Shown here in pieces: positions 25,626 through 35,126 of a stretch of 64,000 bases of DNA. Numbering within the stretch: the stretch's first letter is position 1; each line of letters starts with the position of its first letter. This DNA comes from an uncultured Oscillospiraceae bacterium (GTDB lineage Bacteria > Bacillota > Clostridia > Oscillospirales > Oscillospiraceae): assembly GCA_934597585.1 (NCBI GenBank), contig CAKTSA010000004.1, forward strand, positions 34,465-98,464, given 5' to 3'. Both the position numbers and the translations under genes were made by a program. The notes beneath the pieces are model-generated. The model saw nothing but the letters and a program-made list of their open reading frames with translations. It was not told where the DNA came from and made no database searches.

Positions 25626-26512
25626 CACAGCTCCCCCCTTTGGAAATACATGTAAAAGCTATACATGGTGCAGCACACCACGAAGCCCACCGCCACGTTC
25701 AGCGGCAGGATCAGTCCGGCGGACAGGATGCGGCCCGGCACGCCGGGAGAGATGATGGAGTGCAGATGGTTGGCGCCGGTGAAGAAGGAGTACGTCTTGG
25801 AGCAGGCGTAGAAGCCCAGGGCGCACAGCACGATGATCTTCAGCACCTTGGCGGGGATGGCTTTGGAGGCGCGCTCGCCGCCCCACACCAGGCCGTAGAT
25901 GATCAGGGCCGAGGCCATGATGGCGCCGCCGGAGAAGCCGCCGCCGGGGGACAGGTGGCCGTTCAGCAGGATGTACACGCCGAACACCAGAATGATGGGA
26001 ATGACGAATTTGCACACCGTGCGGATGATGGGGTCCTGATAGTAGTCCAGCACCTCATAGTCCAGCTTGCGGACGCGGCGCTTGCCCGGCGCGTTCATCA
26101 GCATGGTCACCGCGCACATGGCGGTAAACAGCACAAAGGATTCGCCCAGCGTATCGAAGGCACGATAGTCCAAAATCATGCCCGCCACGGTGTTCACCGC
26201 GCCGGTCTCCTCCGTGCCCTTCTCCACATACCGCTCCGCCACCTCGTTGACGGTGGGGGCGTTGTCGCTGCCGTAGCCGGGCAGGTTGGCCACCGTCAGC
26301 AGCATGAACACGGCAAACACGATGCACGCCACAATGGCCAGCACCGTATAGGCGATCTGTCCCCGCTCCAGGGATTCCCGCGCCGAATCGGCGTCGTACC
26401 GGGGCTCATAGGGGGCGGCCGCCTCTTTCTTCACGCTCTTTTCCTGCTCCAGCATGGCCGACCAGTCCACCTGGCCCTCCAGCCAGCGGCGGAGGAAGCT
26501 CTTCTCACTCAT
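25625..26512 (-). CDS. Fused MbhE-like / MrpB (MnhB) subunit
   Basis: 295 residues from MSEKSFLRRW, 6 nt after GGAGG, overlapping the upstream gene by 8 nt. It has an acidic/basic N-terminal cytoplasmic stretch, then a membrane domain ending DTLGESFVLFTAMCAVTMLM, which matches the short MrpA C-terminal (MbhE-like) segment. The MrpB domain follows, with PIILVFGVYILLNGHLSPGGGFSGG and a helical C-terminus. In archaeal Mbh these are two proteins (E and F); here they are one chain. Confidence 0.88.
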   Translation of the reverse strand: MSEKSFLRRWLEGQVDWSAMLEQEKSVKKEAAAPYEPRYDADSARESLERGQIAYTVLAIVACIVFAVFMLLTVANLPGYGSDNAPTVNEVAERYVEKGTEETGAVNTVAGMILDYRAFDTLGESFVLFTAMCAVTMLMNAPGKRRVRKLDYEVLDYYQDPIIRTVCKFVIPIILVFGVYILLNGHLSPGGGFSGGAIMASALIIYGLVWGGERASKAIPAKVLKIIVLCALGFYACSKTYSFFTGANHLHSIISPGVPGRILSAGLILPLNVAVGFVVCCTMYSFYMYFQRGEL

Positions 26513-26834
26513 GGCCATCCTCCTCTCTCCGCGCCTCTTCCAGGGCGGCGTGCTGCCGCAGGGATTCCTCCTCGTGCTTGCGGTGCTCCTCATCCCGGTC
26601 GATGAGATTCAGCCGCCGCAGCGTCAGAAACAGCAGCAGGCTGGTGATGCCCGCACCCACCGCCGCCTCCGTAATGGCCAGATCCGGCGACTCCAGCATG
26701 ATCCAGATCACCGACATGATGACCGAATAGGCCATGTAGATGATGACCGCCTGCATGGGCTTTCTGGTCAGCGCCGTAGCCGCGGCGCACACGATCAGTC
26801 CGATCAGCAGAACAAGACGGAAAAACGTCATCAT
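26505..26834 (-). CDS. MrpA C-terminal-like subunit (DUF4040, MbhD-like)
   Basis: 110 residues from ATG overlapping mnhG by 4 nt. Three membrane helices with KPMQAVIIYMAYSVIMSVIW and ESPDLAITEAAVGAGITSLL, the DUF4040/MbhD signature. The C-terminal tail is highly charged. It corresponds to one piece of the split MrpA C-terminus in Mbh-type modules; no full-length MrpA is present. Confidence 0.88.
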   Translation of the reverse strand: MMTFFRLVLLIGLIVCAAATALTRKPMQAVIIYMAYSVIMSVIWIMLESPDLAITEAAVGAGITSLLLFLTLRRLNLIDRDEEHRKHEEESLRQHAALEEARREEDGHE

Positions 26835-27205
26835 TGGGCGGTCACCTCCTCTTTCTCTTGGGTCTCCTCCGTGTGATACTCCGCGTCGCTCAGATCCAGG
26901 TGCTCGCCCAGATTCTCGTCGGCGCGGTATTCGAACATACTCAGCATATGGCTGCTCAGGGGCGAGGTCAGCCACTGCAGCACCAGCACCAATATCAGCT
27001 TCCACACCACCGCATGGAACCCCACGGCGATCAGGATGCCGATGGTAAACAGCAGCAGACTCAGCGTGTCGCCCAGCGCCGCGGCGTGGATGCGCTGCAG
27101 GGCGAAGTCAAAGCGGTACAATCCGATGATGGACACCACCATAATGAACAGTCCCGCCAGCAGAAACGCGGCGCACAGGCCGAAACGGATCCATTCACCG
27201 ATCAT
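26831..27205 (-). CDS. MrpG/MnhG subunit
   Basis: 124 residues from MIGEWIRFGL, after AAGGAGAAGG; overlaps mnhF by 11 nt. Three membrane helices with the MnhG pattern (LYRFDFALQRIHAAALGDTLSLLLFTIG) and an acidic C-terminal tail. Confidence 0.9.
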   Translation of the reverse strand: MIGEWIRFGLCAAFLLAGLFIMVVSIIGLYRFDFALQRIHAAALGDTLSLLLFTIGILIAVGFHAVVWKLILVLVLQWLTSPLSSHMLSMFEYRADENLGEHLDLSDAEYHTEETQEKEEVTAQ

Positions 27206-27509
27206 GATGTTCCTTCTCCTTTCGCCTGCGGTCATACAGGTTGATGTAAATGCGGCACAGCATCATCACCGCGATGAAGGACATGACCACGTAGATCACG
27301 GCGATGTCCGCCAGATAGTCCTCTCCCAGGATGTACGTCAGCGCACAGATGACGATCACCACCAGCGTGCCCACCAGGTTGATGCCGATGATGCGGTCCA
27401 CCGTCAGCCGGGCCTTCAGGATGTACACCAGCACCGCGATGACGCACAGCGCCAGCGCCGCCAGCACACCCCAGAACAGGTAGCTGTAGCATTGTTGGAT
27501 CAGTTCCAT
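27195..27509 (-). CDS. MrpF/MnhF subunit
   Basis: 104 residues from MELIQQCYSY, whose ATG lies inside the end of mnhE. Three membrane helices with RLTVDRIIGINLVGTLVVIVI and ADIAVIYVVMSFIAVMML, typical of MnhF, and a basic C-terminus. Confidence 0.9.
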   Translation of the reverse strand: MELIQQCYSYLFWGVLAALALCVIAVLVYILKARLTVDRIIGINLVGTLVVIVICALTYILGEDYLADIAVIYVVMSFIAVMMLCRIYINLYDRRRKEKEHHDR

Positions 27510-27991
27510 TCCTCGCCCTCCATTTTCCGCAGCATTCTCGTCAGATTCCAGTCGGGGATGCTGTCGGCGTTGGACTTGTCCAGACACAGCACCAGAAAGT
27601 CGTCGCCGCTCTGCTCGATGGTAACGGTCCCCGGCGTCAGGGTGATGGAATTGCTCAGGATGACCCGGGAAATATTCTTCTCAAAGGGGATCTTCAGCCG
27701 CACGATGGCGGGATGATACCTGTGGGGCGGCACCAGGATGATCTTCACCACCGCCAGGTTGGCCTTGATGATCTCCCAGATCAGCACCGCCACATACACC
27801 ACGTAGCCGCCCAGCCGCTTCAGAAGCCGCCTCTCGTGGCTGGGATGATACCCCAGGGCGTACACGCAGAAGGCGTACACCGCCCCGGCGATCACCACGC
27901 CGAACAGGCAGATCTCCACCGTGACCCTGCCGTTCAGCAGCACCCACAGGGCAAACAGAAACACACACATGATCATTGCTTTGTTCTCCAC
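27500..27991 (-). CDS. MrpE/MnhE subunit
   Basis: 163 residues from a GTG start after an AAGGA-like site. Two or three N-terminal membrane helices are followed by a soluble domain with SNSITLTPGTVTIEQSGDDFLVLCLD, the MnhE signature. It is the first gene of the module; order E-F-G-D-(E/F)-C-D-D-D-L is that of archaeal Mbh membrane modules rather than the ABCDEFG order of Bacillus Mrp. Operon coupling by overlaps implies one complex. Confidence 0.9.
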   Translation of the reverse strand: MENKAMIMCVFLFALWVLLNGRVTVEICLFGVVIAGAVYAFCVYALGYHPSHERRLLKRLGGYVVYVAVLIWEIIKANLAVVKIILVPPHRYHPAIVRLKIPFEKNISRVILSNSITLTPGTVTIEQSGDDFLVLCLDKSNADSIPDWNLTRMLRKMEGEEWN

Positions 27992-28105
27992 TCCAATCCT
28001 TACAAATAACCGCCAAATGCATGCGTCTGTACAGAAACAGGGATGTATCCGGCGGTGGCTCGACTACTTTATCATGTCAAACAGGAAAGTGTTAACCAAT
28101 TGTTA

Positions 28106-28134
28106 ATTTTAACACAGACCGCTGTACATTGCAA
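28106..28134 (-). promoter_or_regulatory. Promoter of the Mrp/Mbh-like operon
   Basis: On the minus strand TTGCAA, 17-bp spacer, TAAAAT, leaving a leader of about 110 nt before mnhE. GTTAA-AA-TTAAC and GTTAACCAATTGTTAA-type short palindromes overlap the -10 and start region and may be operators. Confidence 0.65.
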
Positions 28135-28335
28135 CAAAAAACCGCCGGGTTCGACCAGTTTCTTCTTGGGAAAAAGTGACAGACTTCTGCCGTTTTTCAC
28201 AAGATTTCCTGGGCGTGTGCACCACCTAACGACAGAAAAGCCGATTTTGTCCCGCAATGTCAGAGAAAGGCAGGGAAGTCTATTAAAAATGTGGCAAATG
28301 CAACAGACGTGGTAACAGGCGCGGGGTATACTATG

Positions 28336-28601
28336 ACCATCAGTTGACAAGGACAGACACGGTTTTGACGGGCAGAAATGTGCCCATACTGCGTCAAGCC
28401 CCTTGACAATACGGCAAGTATTCTCTGCGGGTCTTTTCTTGCCTGGACACATTTCTGCTCCGGCAAAACTGTCTTACACCTGCCAGCGATGTATTTTCGA
28501 GTGATTTTTGGTTTTTGAGACGCAGGTGGGCTGACGCCCACCAAGGCGAAAAATGCAAAAAGCGCCGGAAAGACACGCTGTCAGGCGTGTTTGTCCTTGT
28601 C
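28336..28601. repeat. 266-bp element with 26-bp terminal inverted repeats
   Basis: The ends (28336-28361 and 28576-28601) are inverted repeats matching at 25 of 26 positions, starting ACCATCAGTTGACAAGGACA. A second, inner inverted pair of about 20 bp lies at 28362-28382 and 28447-28469, and a hairpin GGTGGGC/GCCCACC near 28527-28542. No open frame of note lies inside. It occupies most of the gap between the Mrp operon and the ferredoxin gene. No clear target duplication is seen. Confidence 0.6.
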
Positions 28602-28641
28602 AACTGATGGTAAATCAAAATCTAATCAGGAGGTCATGTCC

Positions 28642-29340
28642 ATGATCCGCAAGATCATCCATATCGACGAAGAGAAGTGTAACGGCTGCGGCGCGTGCGT
28701 CAACGCCTGTCACGAGGGGGCCATCGGCCTGGTGAACGGCAAGGCCCGCCTACTGCACGAGCATTACTGCGACGGTCTGGGCGACTGCCTGCCCGCCTGC
28801 CCCACCAACGCCATCACCTTCGAGGAGCGGGAGGCCCCCGCCTATGACGAGGCCGCCGTCCTGGCCGCCAAGGCCGCCAAGGACCGCCCCGCCCACACCG
28901 GCTGCCCCGGCGCCGCCATGCGCCAGCTGCGGCACAAAGCGCCCGCCGCTCCGTCTGCCTCCGCCGCGCCGGAGAGCCAGCTGACCAACTGGCCGGTGCA
29001 GATCAAGCTGGTCCCCACCCAGGCCCCGTACTTTGACGGCGCGTCCCTGCTGGTGGCGGCGGACTGCACCGCCTTCACCTATGCCGACTTCCACCGCCGC
29101 TTCCTCTCCGGCCGGGTCTGCCTCATCGGCTGCCCCAAGCTGGACGGTGTGGACTATACCGAGAAACTGACGGAGATCATCCGAAATAACGACATCCGCT
29201 CCCTGACCATTCTCCGCATGGAGGTGCCCTGCTGCGGCGGGCTGGAGTTCGCCGCCAAGACCGCCCTGCAGAACAGCGGCAAATTCATCCCCTGGCAGGT
29301 GGTCACCGTCAACATCGACGGCACCCTCCGGGAAAATTGA
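28642..29340 (+). CDS. 4Fe-4S ferredoxin-domain protein
   Basis: 232 residues from MIRKIIHIDEEKCNG; the ATG two codons earlier is too close to AGGAGG. An N-terminal two-cluster ferredoxin domain has CNGCGACVNACHEGAI and a second, altered site DGLGDCLPACPTNAI. It is followed by a Cys-containing linker (TGCPG) and a C-terminal domain with DCTAFTYADFHRRFLSGR, IGCPKLDG and VPCCGGLEFAAK. Proteins of this build are conserved in anaerobic Firmicutes but their partner is not established. A short transcript ending at the terminator near 29470 is likely. Confidence 0.8.
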   Translation: MIRKIIHIDEEKCNGCGACVNACHEGAIGLVNGKARLLHEHYCDGLGDCLPACPTNAITFEEREAPAYDEAAVLAAKAAKDRPAHTGCPGAAMRQLRHKAPAAPSASAAPESQLTNWPVQIKLVPTQAPYFDGASLLVAADCTAFTYADFHRRFLSGRVCLIGCPKLDGVDYTEKLTEIIRNNDIRSLTILRMEVPCCGGLEFAAKTALQNSGKFIPWQVVTVNIDGTLREN

Positions 29341-29455
29341 GGGACCAGCCCCGAAAACGGCATATTTTCCAGAAAATGGAAAAATCCGGTGTCCATAACC
29401 GCCCTTTATGTACCGGAACTGCACCCAATAACGGCCTTAATGTACCAATAAAACC

Positions 29456-29486
29456 GCAAAAACGCACCCCGAAGGGTGCGTTTTTA
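29456..29486. terminator. Terminator after the ferredoxin-domain gene
   Basis: AAAACGCACCC / GGGTGCGTTTT with loop CGAA, followed by T's; symmetrical and so also usable by the convergent hydantoinase gene. Confidence 0.85.
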
Positions 29487-29556
29487 CATATAATATAAGT
29501 GGGTTGTCCGCCGGTGGAGGACATTTTCGGTATCCCTTTCGGCGGTCACGGGGTGC

Positions 29557-30924
29557 TTACAGCGCGCACTTGCCCCGCTTCAGGTACTGGCCCTTCACGT
29601 CCTTGACGGCGCCGTTCTCCACCGCCAGCTGGCCCCGCAGATACACCGCGGCAATGCTGCCGGCGGTCCGGAAGCCCTCAAAGGGCGTGTAGTCGCAGCG
29701 GGAGACCATCTCCGCCGCCTGCAGCGTGTGGTCCGCCGCCGGGTCATACACCACGATGTCCGCGTCCGCCCCCGGTGCGATGCAGCCCTTGCGGGGGTAG
29801 AGGCCGTACAGCCTGGCGGGATTCTCGCTGAGGGCCCGGCAGAAGGTGGGCAGGTCGATGCGGCCCGCCGCCACGCCGGTGGTGTACACCACCTCGCCCC
29901 GGGTCTCCACACCGGGCAGGCCGCCGGGAATGGTGGTGAAATCCCCCTGTCCCGCCAGCTTCTGCTTGGTGGTGAAGGAGCAGTGGTCGGTGGATACGGT
30001 GTTGACCCGGCCCTCCTTCAGGCCCGCCCACAGGGCGTCCTGATCCGCCTTCTTGCGGATGGGAGGGGAGCACACGAACTTGGCGGAGGACAGCCAGTCC
30101 TCCTGGTAGTACACGCTGTCGTCCAGGGCCAGGTACTGGGGGCAGGTCTCGGAATACACCGTCTGGCCCCGGCCCCGGGCCTGGTCGATCTCGCTGAGGG
30201 CCGCGGCGTTGGTGGTGTGAACGATCACCACGGGAGCCTCCGCCGCCTGGGCGATCCGCAGGATGCGGCCCACGGCCTCCGCCTCCAGATAGTCCGGGCG
30301 GGTCTGGGGATGGCAGGAGACGGTATTCTCGCCCTTTGCCCTCTTCTCGGCCACCAGCGCGTCGATGACGCCGCTGTTCTCGCAGTGGACGCCGCAGATG
30401 CCGCCCCGGGCCTTCAGGGCCTTCAGGGCCCGGTACAGGTCGCCGTCCGGCAGCATCATGGCGGGATAGGTCATGTACATCTTGAAGGAGGTGATGCCGG
30501 CGGCGAACATGTCGTCCAGCTCCGCCTCGATGCCGGGGTTCCAGTCGTCGATGGTCATGTGGAAGCCGTAGTCACAGTGGCAGTTCTCCGCCTTTTTGTG
30601 CCACAGCTCCAGGCCGTAGGCCAGGGTCTCGCCCTTGTTGGGGCAGGCGAAGTCGATGACGGTGGTGGTGCCGCCCCGGAGGGCGGAGCGGCTGCCGCTC
30701 TCGAAATCGTCGGCGGTGGTGGTGCTGCACACGTCCAGGTCAAAGTGGGTGTGGGCGTCGATAAACCCCGGCAGCAGCAGCTTGCCGGTTACGTCCACCG
30801 CCTGGGCGTCAGGCGCGTCGATGTGGGGGGCCACGGACACGATCTTCTCGCCGTCCACCAGCACGTCGGCGGTGACAACGGCGCTGCCGCTGACCACGCG
30901 GCCGCCGGTAAAGAGTCGTTTCAT
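29557..30924 (-). CDS. hydA: Dihydropyrimidinase / D-hydantoinase
   Basis: 455 residues after AAGGAGG. The cyclic amidohydrolase metal site is complete: GFIDAHTHFDL, the lysine to be carboxylated in SFKMYMTYP, GVHCEN, VVIVHTTN and STDHCSF. It hydrolyses 5,6-dihydropyrimidines or hydantoins to N-carbamoyl amino acids. No other pyrimidine-degradation gene adjoins it. Known hydantoinases are homotetramers. Which natural substrate is used cannot be read from sequence. Confidence 0.92.
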   Translation of the reverse strand: MKRLFTGGRVVSGSAVVTADVLVDGEKIVSVAPHIDAPDAQAVDVTGKLLLPGFIDAHTHFDLDVCSTTTADDFESGSRSALRGGTTTVIDFACPNKGETLAYGLELWHKKAENCHCDYGFHMTIDDWNPGIEAELDDMFAAGITSFKMYMTYPAMMLPDGDLYRALKALKARGGICGVHCENSGVIDALVAEKRAKGENTVSCHPQTRPDYLEAEAVGRILRIAQAAEAPVVIVHTTNAAALSEIDQARGRGQTVYSETCPQYLALDDSVYYQEDWLSSAKFVCSPPIRKKADQDALWAGLKEGRVNTVSTDHCSFTTKQKLAGQGDFTTIPGGLPGVETRGEVVYTTGVAAGRIDLPTFCRALSENPARLYGLYPRKGCIAPGADADIVVYDPAADHTLQAAEMVSRCDYTPFEGFRTAGSIAAVYLRGQLAVENGAVKDVKGQYLKRGKCAL

Positions 30925-30954
30925 AGGAAAGTGCCTCCTTGCTTAATTTTCTCC

Positions 30955-30980
30955 ATTATAGCACCATGCTTCCGGCATGG
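30955..30980 (-). promoter_or_regulatory. Promoter -10 and possible operator of the hydantoinase gene
   Basis: On the minus strand TATAAT (30955-30960) lies about 30 bp before the start codon. Just upstream, CCATGC-N5-GCATGG (30964-30980) fills the spacer where a -35 would normally follow. No good -35 is seen, so the palindrome may be a regulator site. Confidence 0.45.
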
Positions 30981-31047
30981 ATACAAAAAATTTTTGTTTT
31001 TTGAAAATTTTTCGTTGAAAAAAAGAGGGAATCCGGAAGTTATCTTG

Positions 31048-31053
31048 TATAAT
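31048..31053 (+). promoter_or_regulatory. Probable -10 box of dnaG-rpoD
   Basis: TATAAT in TCTTGTATAATAG, 47 bp before the dnaG start. The matching -35 is weak. Confidence 0.45.
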
Positions 31054-31099
31054 AGTATAAGGTAAAATGCTGACATGCCGCGGAAGGGAGGAGTACACC

Positions 31100-32868
31100 G
31101 TGTTTCCACACAGCTTTCTGGACGAGCTGACTGCCCGCAACGACATTGTGGAGGTGGTGGGCTCCTACGTACCGCTGACGCTGAAGGGCGGAAGCTACTG
31201 GGGCTGCTGTCCCTTCCACAATGAGAAGACCCCGTCGTTCCATGTGCTGCCGGACAGGCAGTTCTATCACTGCTTCGGCTGCAAGAAGGGCGGCGGCGTC
31301 ATCAACTTCATCATGGAGATCGAGAACCTGTCCTATCCCGACGCGGTGCGGTTTCTGGCCAAGCGGGTCAACCTGGATGTGCCGGAGGACCGGGCCTCGA
31401 TGGAGGAGGAGCGGCAGCGCAAGCGGCTGCTGGAGCTGAACCGGGAGGCCGCCCGGTGGTTCTATGAGGTGCTGCAGGGGCCGGAGGGCGCCGGCGTCCG
31501 GGCGTATCTGGACAAGCGGGCCATCTCCCGGAAGATCGCCGTGCGCTTCGGCATGGGCGCGTCGCCCAACCGGTGGGACGCGCTGCTGCGGACCATGACC
31601 GCCCGGGGCTACAGCAAGCAGGAGCTGCTGACGGCGGGGCTGATCGTGTCCAACAAGAACGGCGCCTTTTATGACAAGTTCCGCAACCGGCTGATGCTGC
31701 CGGTCATCGACGTGCGGGGCGACGTGGTGGGCTTTGGCAGCCGCGTCATCGACAAGTCAGAGCCCAAATATATGAACAGCACCGAGACGCCGGTATACAG
31801 CAAGCGCCGGGTGCTGTACGGCCTGAACCTGGCCAAAAAGACCAAGCGCCCCAACATGATCCTATGCGAGGGCAACCTGGACGTGGTGACGCTGCACCAG
31901 GCGGGATTTGACAACGCCGTGGCCTCCATGGGTACGGCGCTGACCATCGATCAGATCCGGCTGCTGGGGCGGTACACCAAGGAGCTGGTGCTGTGCTACG
32001 ACAACGACAACGCGGGACAGCAGGCCACACAGCGGGCGCTGGAGCTGCTGAAGAACACCGAGTTCACCGTCCGGGTGCTGAATCTGCCCAAGCGGCTGGT
32101 GGACGGTGAATATGTGAAGCAGGACGCCGACGATTTCATCAAATTCCAGGGGGCGCCCGCCTTTGAGCGGCTGCTGTCCGGCAGCGAGAACGGCGTGGAG
32201 TTCCGCATGTCCCAGGTGGCCGCCAAGTACGACCTGAAAAGCGACCAGGGGCGGATCGACTACACGGCTGAGATCAGCCAGGTGCTCTCGGACCTGTCCA
32301 ACGCGGTGGAGAGGGAGGTCTACGCCGCCCGGGCCGCCGAGCTGGCGGGCATTTCGCCGGAGGCCATGCGCCAGGAGGTGGAGCGCTCCGCCCGCACCCG
32401 GTACTACAAGGGCAAGCGAAAACGGGAGCGGCGGGATATGAACCCCGCCATAACGGTCCAGCCCGCCGTGCGGGGGGGACGCTACAGCAATGTCCGCAGC
32501 GCCATGGCGGAGGAGGGGATCATCCGGCTGCTGTATCTGGAGCCCACGCTGTTCGGCGACACGCCGCCGCTGGCGGAGGAGGAGTTCTCCTCGCCGCTGC
32601 TGGGCAGGATCTTTGCCGCCATGTGGCCCAGGCGGTATGAGCGGACAGGGCTTTCGTCGCTGACGGGCGAGCTGTCCGGCGACGAGATGAGCCACCTGAC
32701 CACGCTGCTGCAGAAGCCGGAGTCCACCGCCAACGCGCCCCAGGCCCTGGCGGACTATATACGGGTGATCCGGGAGGAGCAGACCAAACGGGACGACTCC
32801 GGAGTGGATCCCCTGCTGCTGGCACAAGAGAAATTCAAAGACAAGAAACGATATGGAGGAAAGCGCAC

Positions 32869-32872
<4 letters not shown>
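31100..32872 (+). CDS. dnaG: DNA primase
   Basis: 590 residues from a GTG start behind GGGAGGAG. The N-terminal zinc domain ([15 protein letters not shown]...[11 protein letters not shown]) is followed by the RNA-polymerase-like catalytic core and the Toprim motif ([24 protein letters not shown]). The C-terminal helicase-binding part has low similarity but normal length. It makes RNA primers at the replication fork. Its stop overlaps rpoD (ATGA), the core of the classical macromolecular-synthesis operon; rpsU is absent here. Confidence 0.96.
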
Positions 32873-34272
<1,400 letters not shown>

Positions 34273-34285
34273 AGGAGAACTGTCC

Positions 34286-34621
34286 ATGATCCTTGATTTT
34301 GATACCATGCCCGCCAACGCCGTGGCCCACTTCAAGGGGGGCGAGGGACAGGCCATCGTGTGCAAGTACGACGATCCCCGGATGGGAGCGGTGGTGCGTC
34401 TGACGCTGCCGGCGGGGTCCTCTATCGGACTGCACACCCACACGGGCAACTGCGAGATCATCTATGTGCTGTCCGGCAGCGGGCGGTGCATCGACGACGA
34501 TGCGGAATATCCCGTCGCCGCCGGGATGTGCCACTACTGCCCGGAGGGACACACCCACAGCATCATCAACACCGGCGAGACGGAGCTGGTGCTGCTGGGC
34601 GTGCTGCCCCATGTGAAATAA
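34286..34621 (+). CDS. Cupin-domain protein
   Basis: 111 residues after AAAGGAG, 13 bp downstream of rpoD. A single cupin barrel with the metal-binding motif GLHTHTGNCEIIYVLSGSG and a later GHTHSIINTGETELVLL. The histidines and glutamate could bind a metal. Substrate and reaction are unknown. Confidence 0.8.
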   Translation: MILDFDTMPANAVAHFKGGEGQAIVCKYDDPRMGAVVRLTLPAGSSIGLHTHTGNCEIIYVLSGSGRCIDDDAEYPVAAGMCHYCPEGHTHSIINTGETELVLLGVLPHVK

Positions 34622-34663
34622 GGGCCGGTCTTGGCGTGGACGGGCCGAAAGGAGAATTTCTCT

Positions 34664-35080
34664 ATGGATAAGACCATTGGCTATATCCTGTGCACCCAGT
34701 CGCCGGGGCTGTTCCTGGCGGCGGTGATGCTGCTGCTGTTTTATTTCGTCCGGCGGGGGGAGCACCACGCCCGGGCGGTCATCGACCTGGTGCTGGCCAT
34801 CGTCTGCGTGGCGGGGGGTGTGGCGCTGTACTTTGTGGGTATGGGCGCGGGACACTTCACCATTCAGAACTTCTATGCCATCCGCACGCCCGGCTGGATC
34901 GGGCTGGGACTGGTGGTGCTGTTCAACGTGTGGCTGGTGGTGCGGGGCTTTCTGGCGGTCAACCGCCGGCGCACGGCGGAGAAGAACGCCAATCGCGCCG
35001 CCAACCGCGCCGCGCTGCAGCGGGATCAGGGGATGAAGGACCCCATTGCCACGGACAGCAGGATAGAAGATAAGAAATAA
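34664..35080 (+). CDS. Small membrane protein of unknown function
   Basis: 138 residues from MDKTIGYILCTQSPG, after AAAGGAG. Three membrane helices (FLAAVMLLLFYFV; IDLVLAIVCVAGGVALYFVG; IGLGLVVLFNVWLVVRGFLAV), then a basic/Ala-rich cytoplasmic tail. No family is recognised. It ends the rpoD-cupin group before a strong terminator. Confidence 0.65.
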   Translation: MDKTIGYILCTQSPGLFLAAVMLLLFYFVRRGEHHARAVIDLVLAIVCVAGGVALYFVGMGAGHFTIQNFYAIRTPGWIGLGLVVLFNVWLVVRGFLAVNRRRTAEKNANRAANRAALQRDQGMKDPIATDSRIEDKK

Positions 35081-35090
35081 CGCGGATAGC

Positions 35091-35126
35091 AAAAGACCTC
35101 CGGCCGGTGGGCCGGAGGTCTTTTTT
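35091..35126. terminator. Bidirectional terminator
   Basis: GACCTCCGGCC / GGCCGGAGGTC, a perfect 11-bp stem with loop GGTG, with A's and T's on either side. Confidence 0.92.

Noticed and set aside
29400..29455. Partial direct repeat around TTATGTACC / TTAATGTACC
   Set aside because: Only two imperfect short copies; no clear function and no wider recurrence seen.
34937..35073. Alternative overlapping frames in the 34664-35080 gene
   Set aside because: Arg/Gly/Ala-rich shadows; the chosen frame has a ribosome site and three membrane helices.
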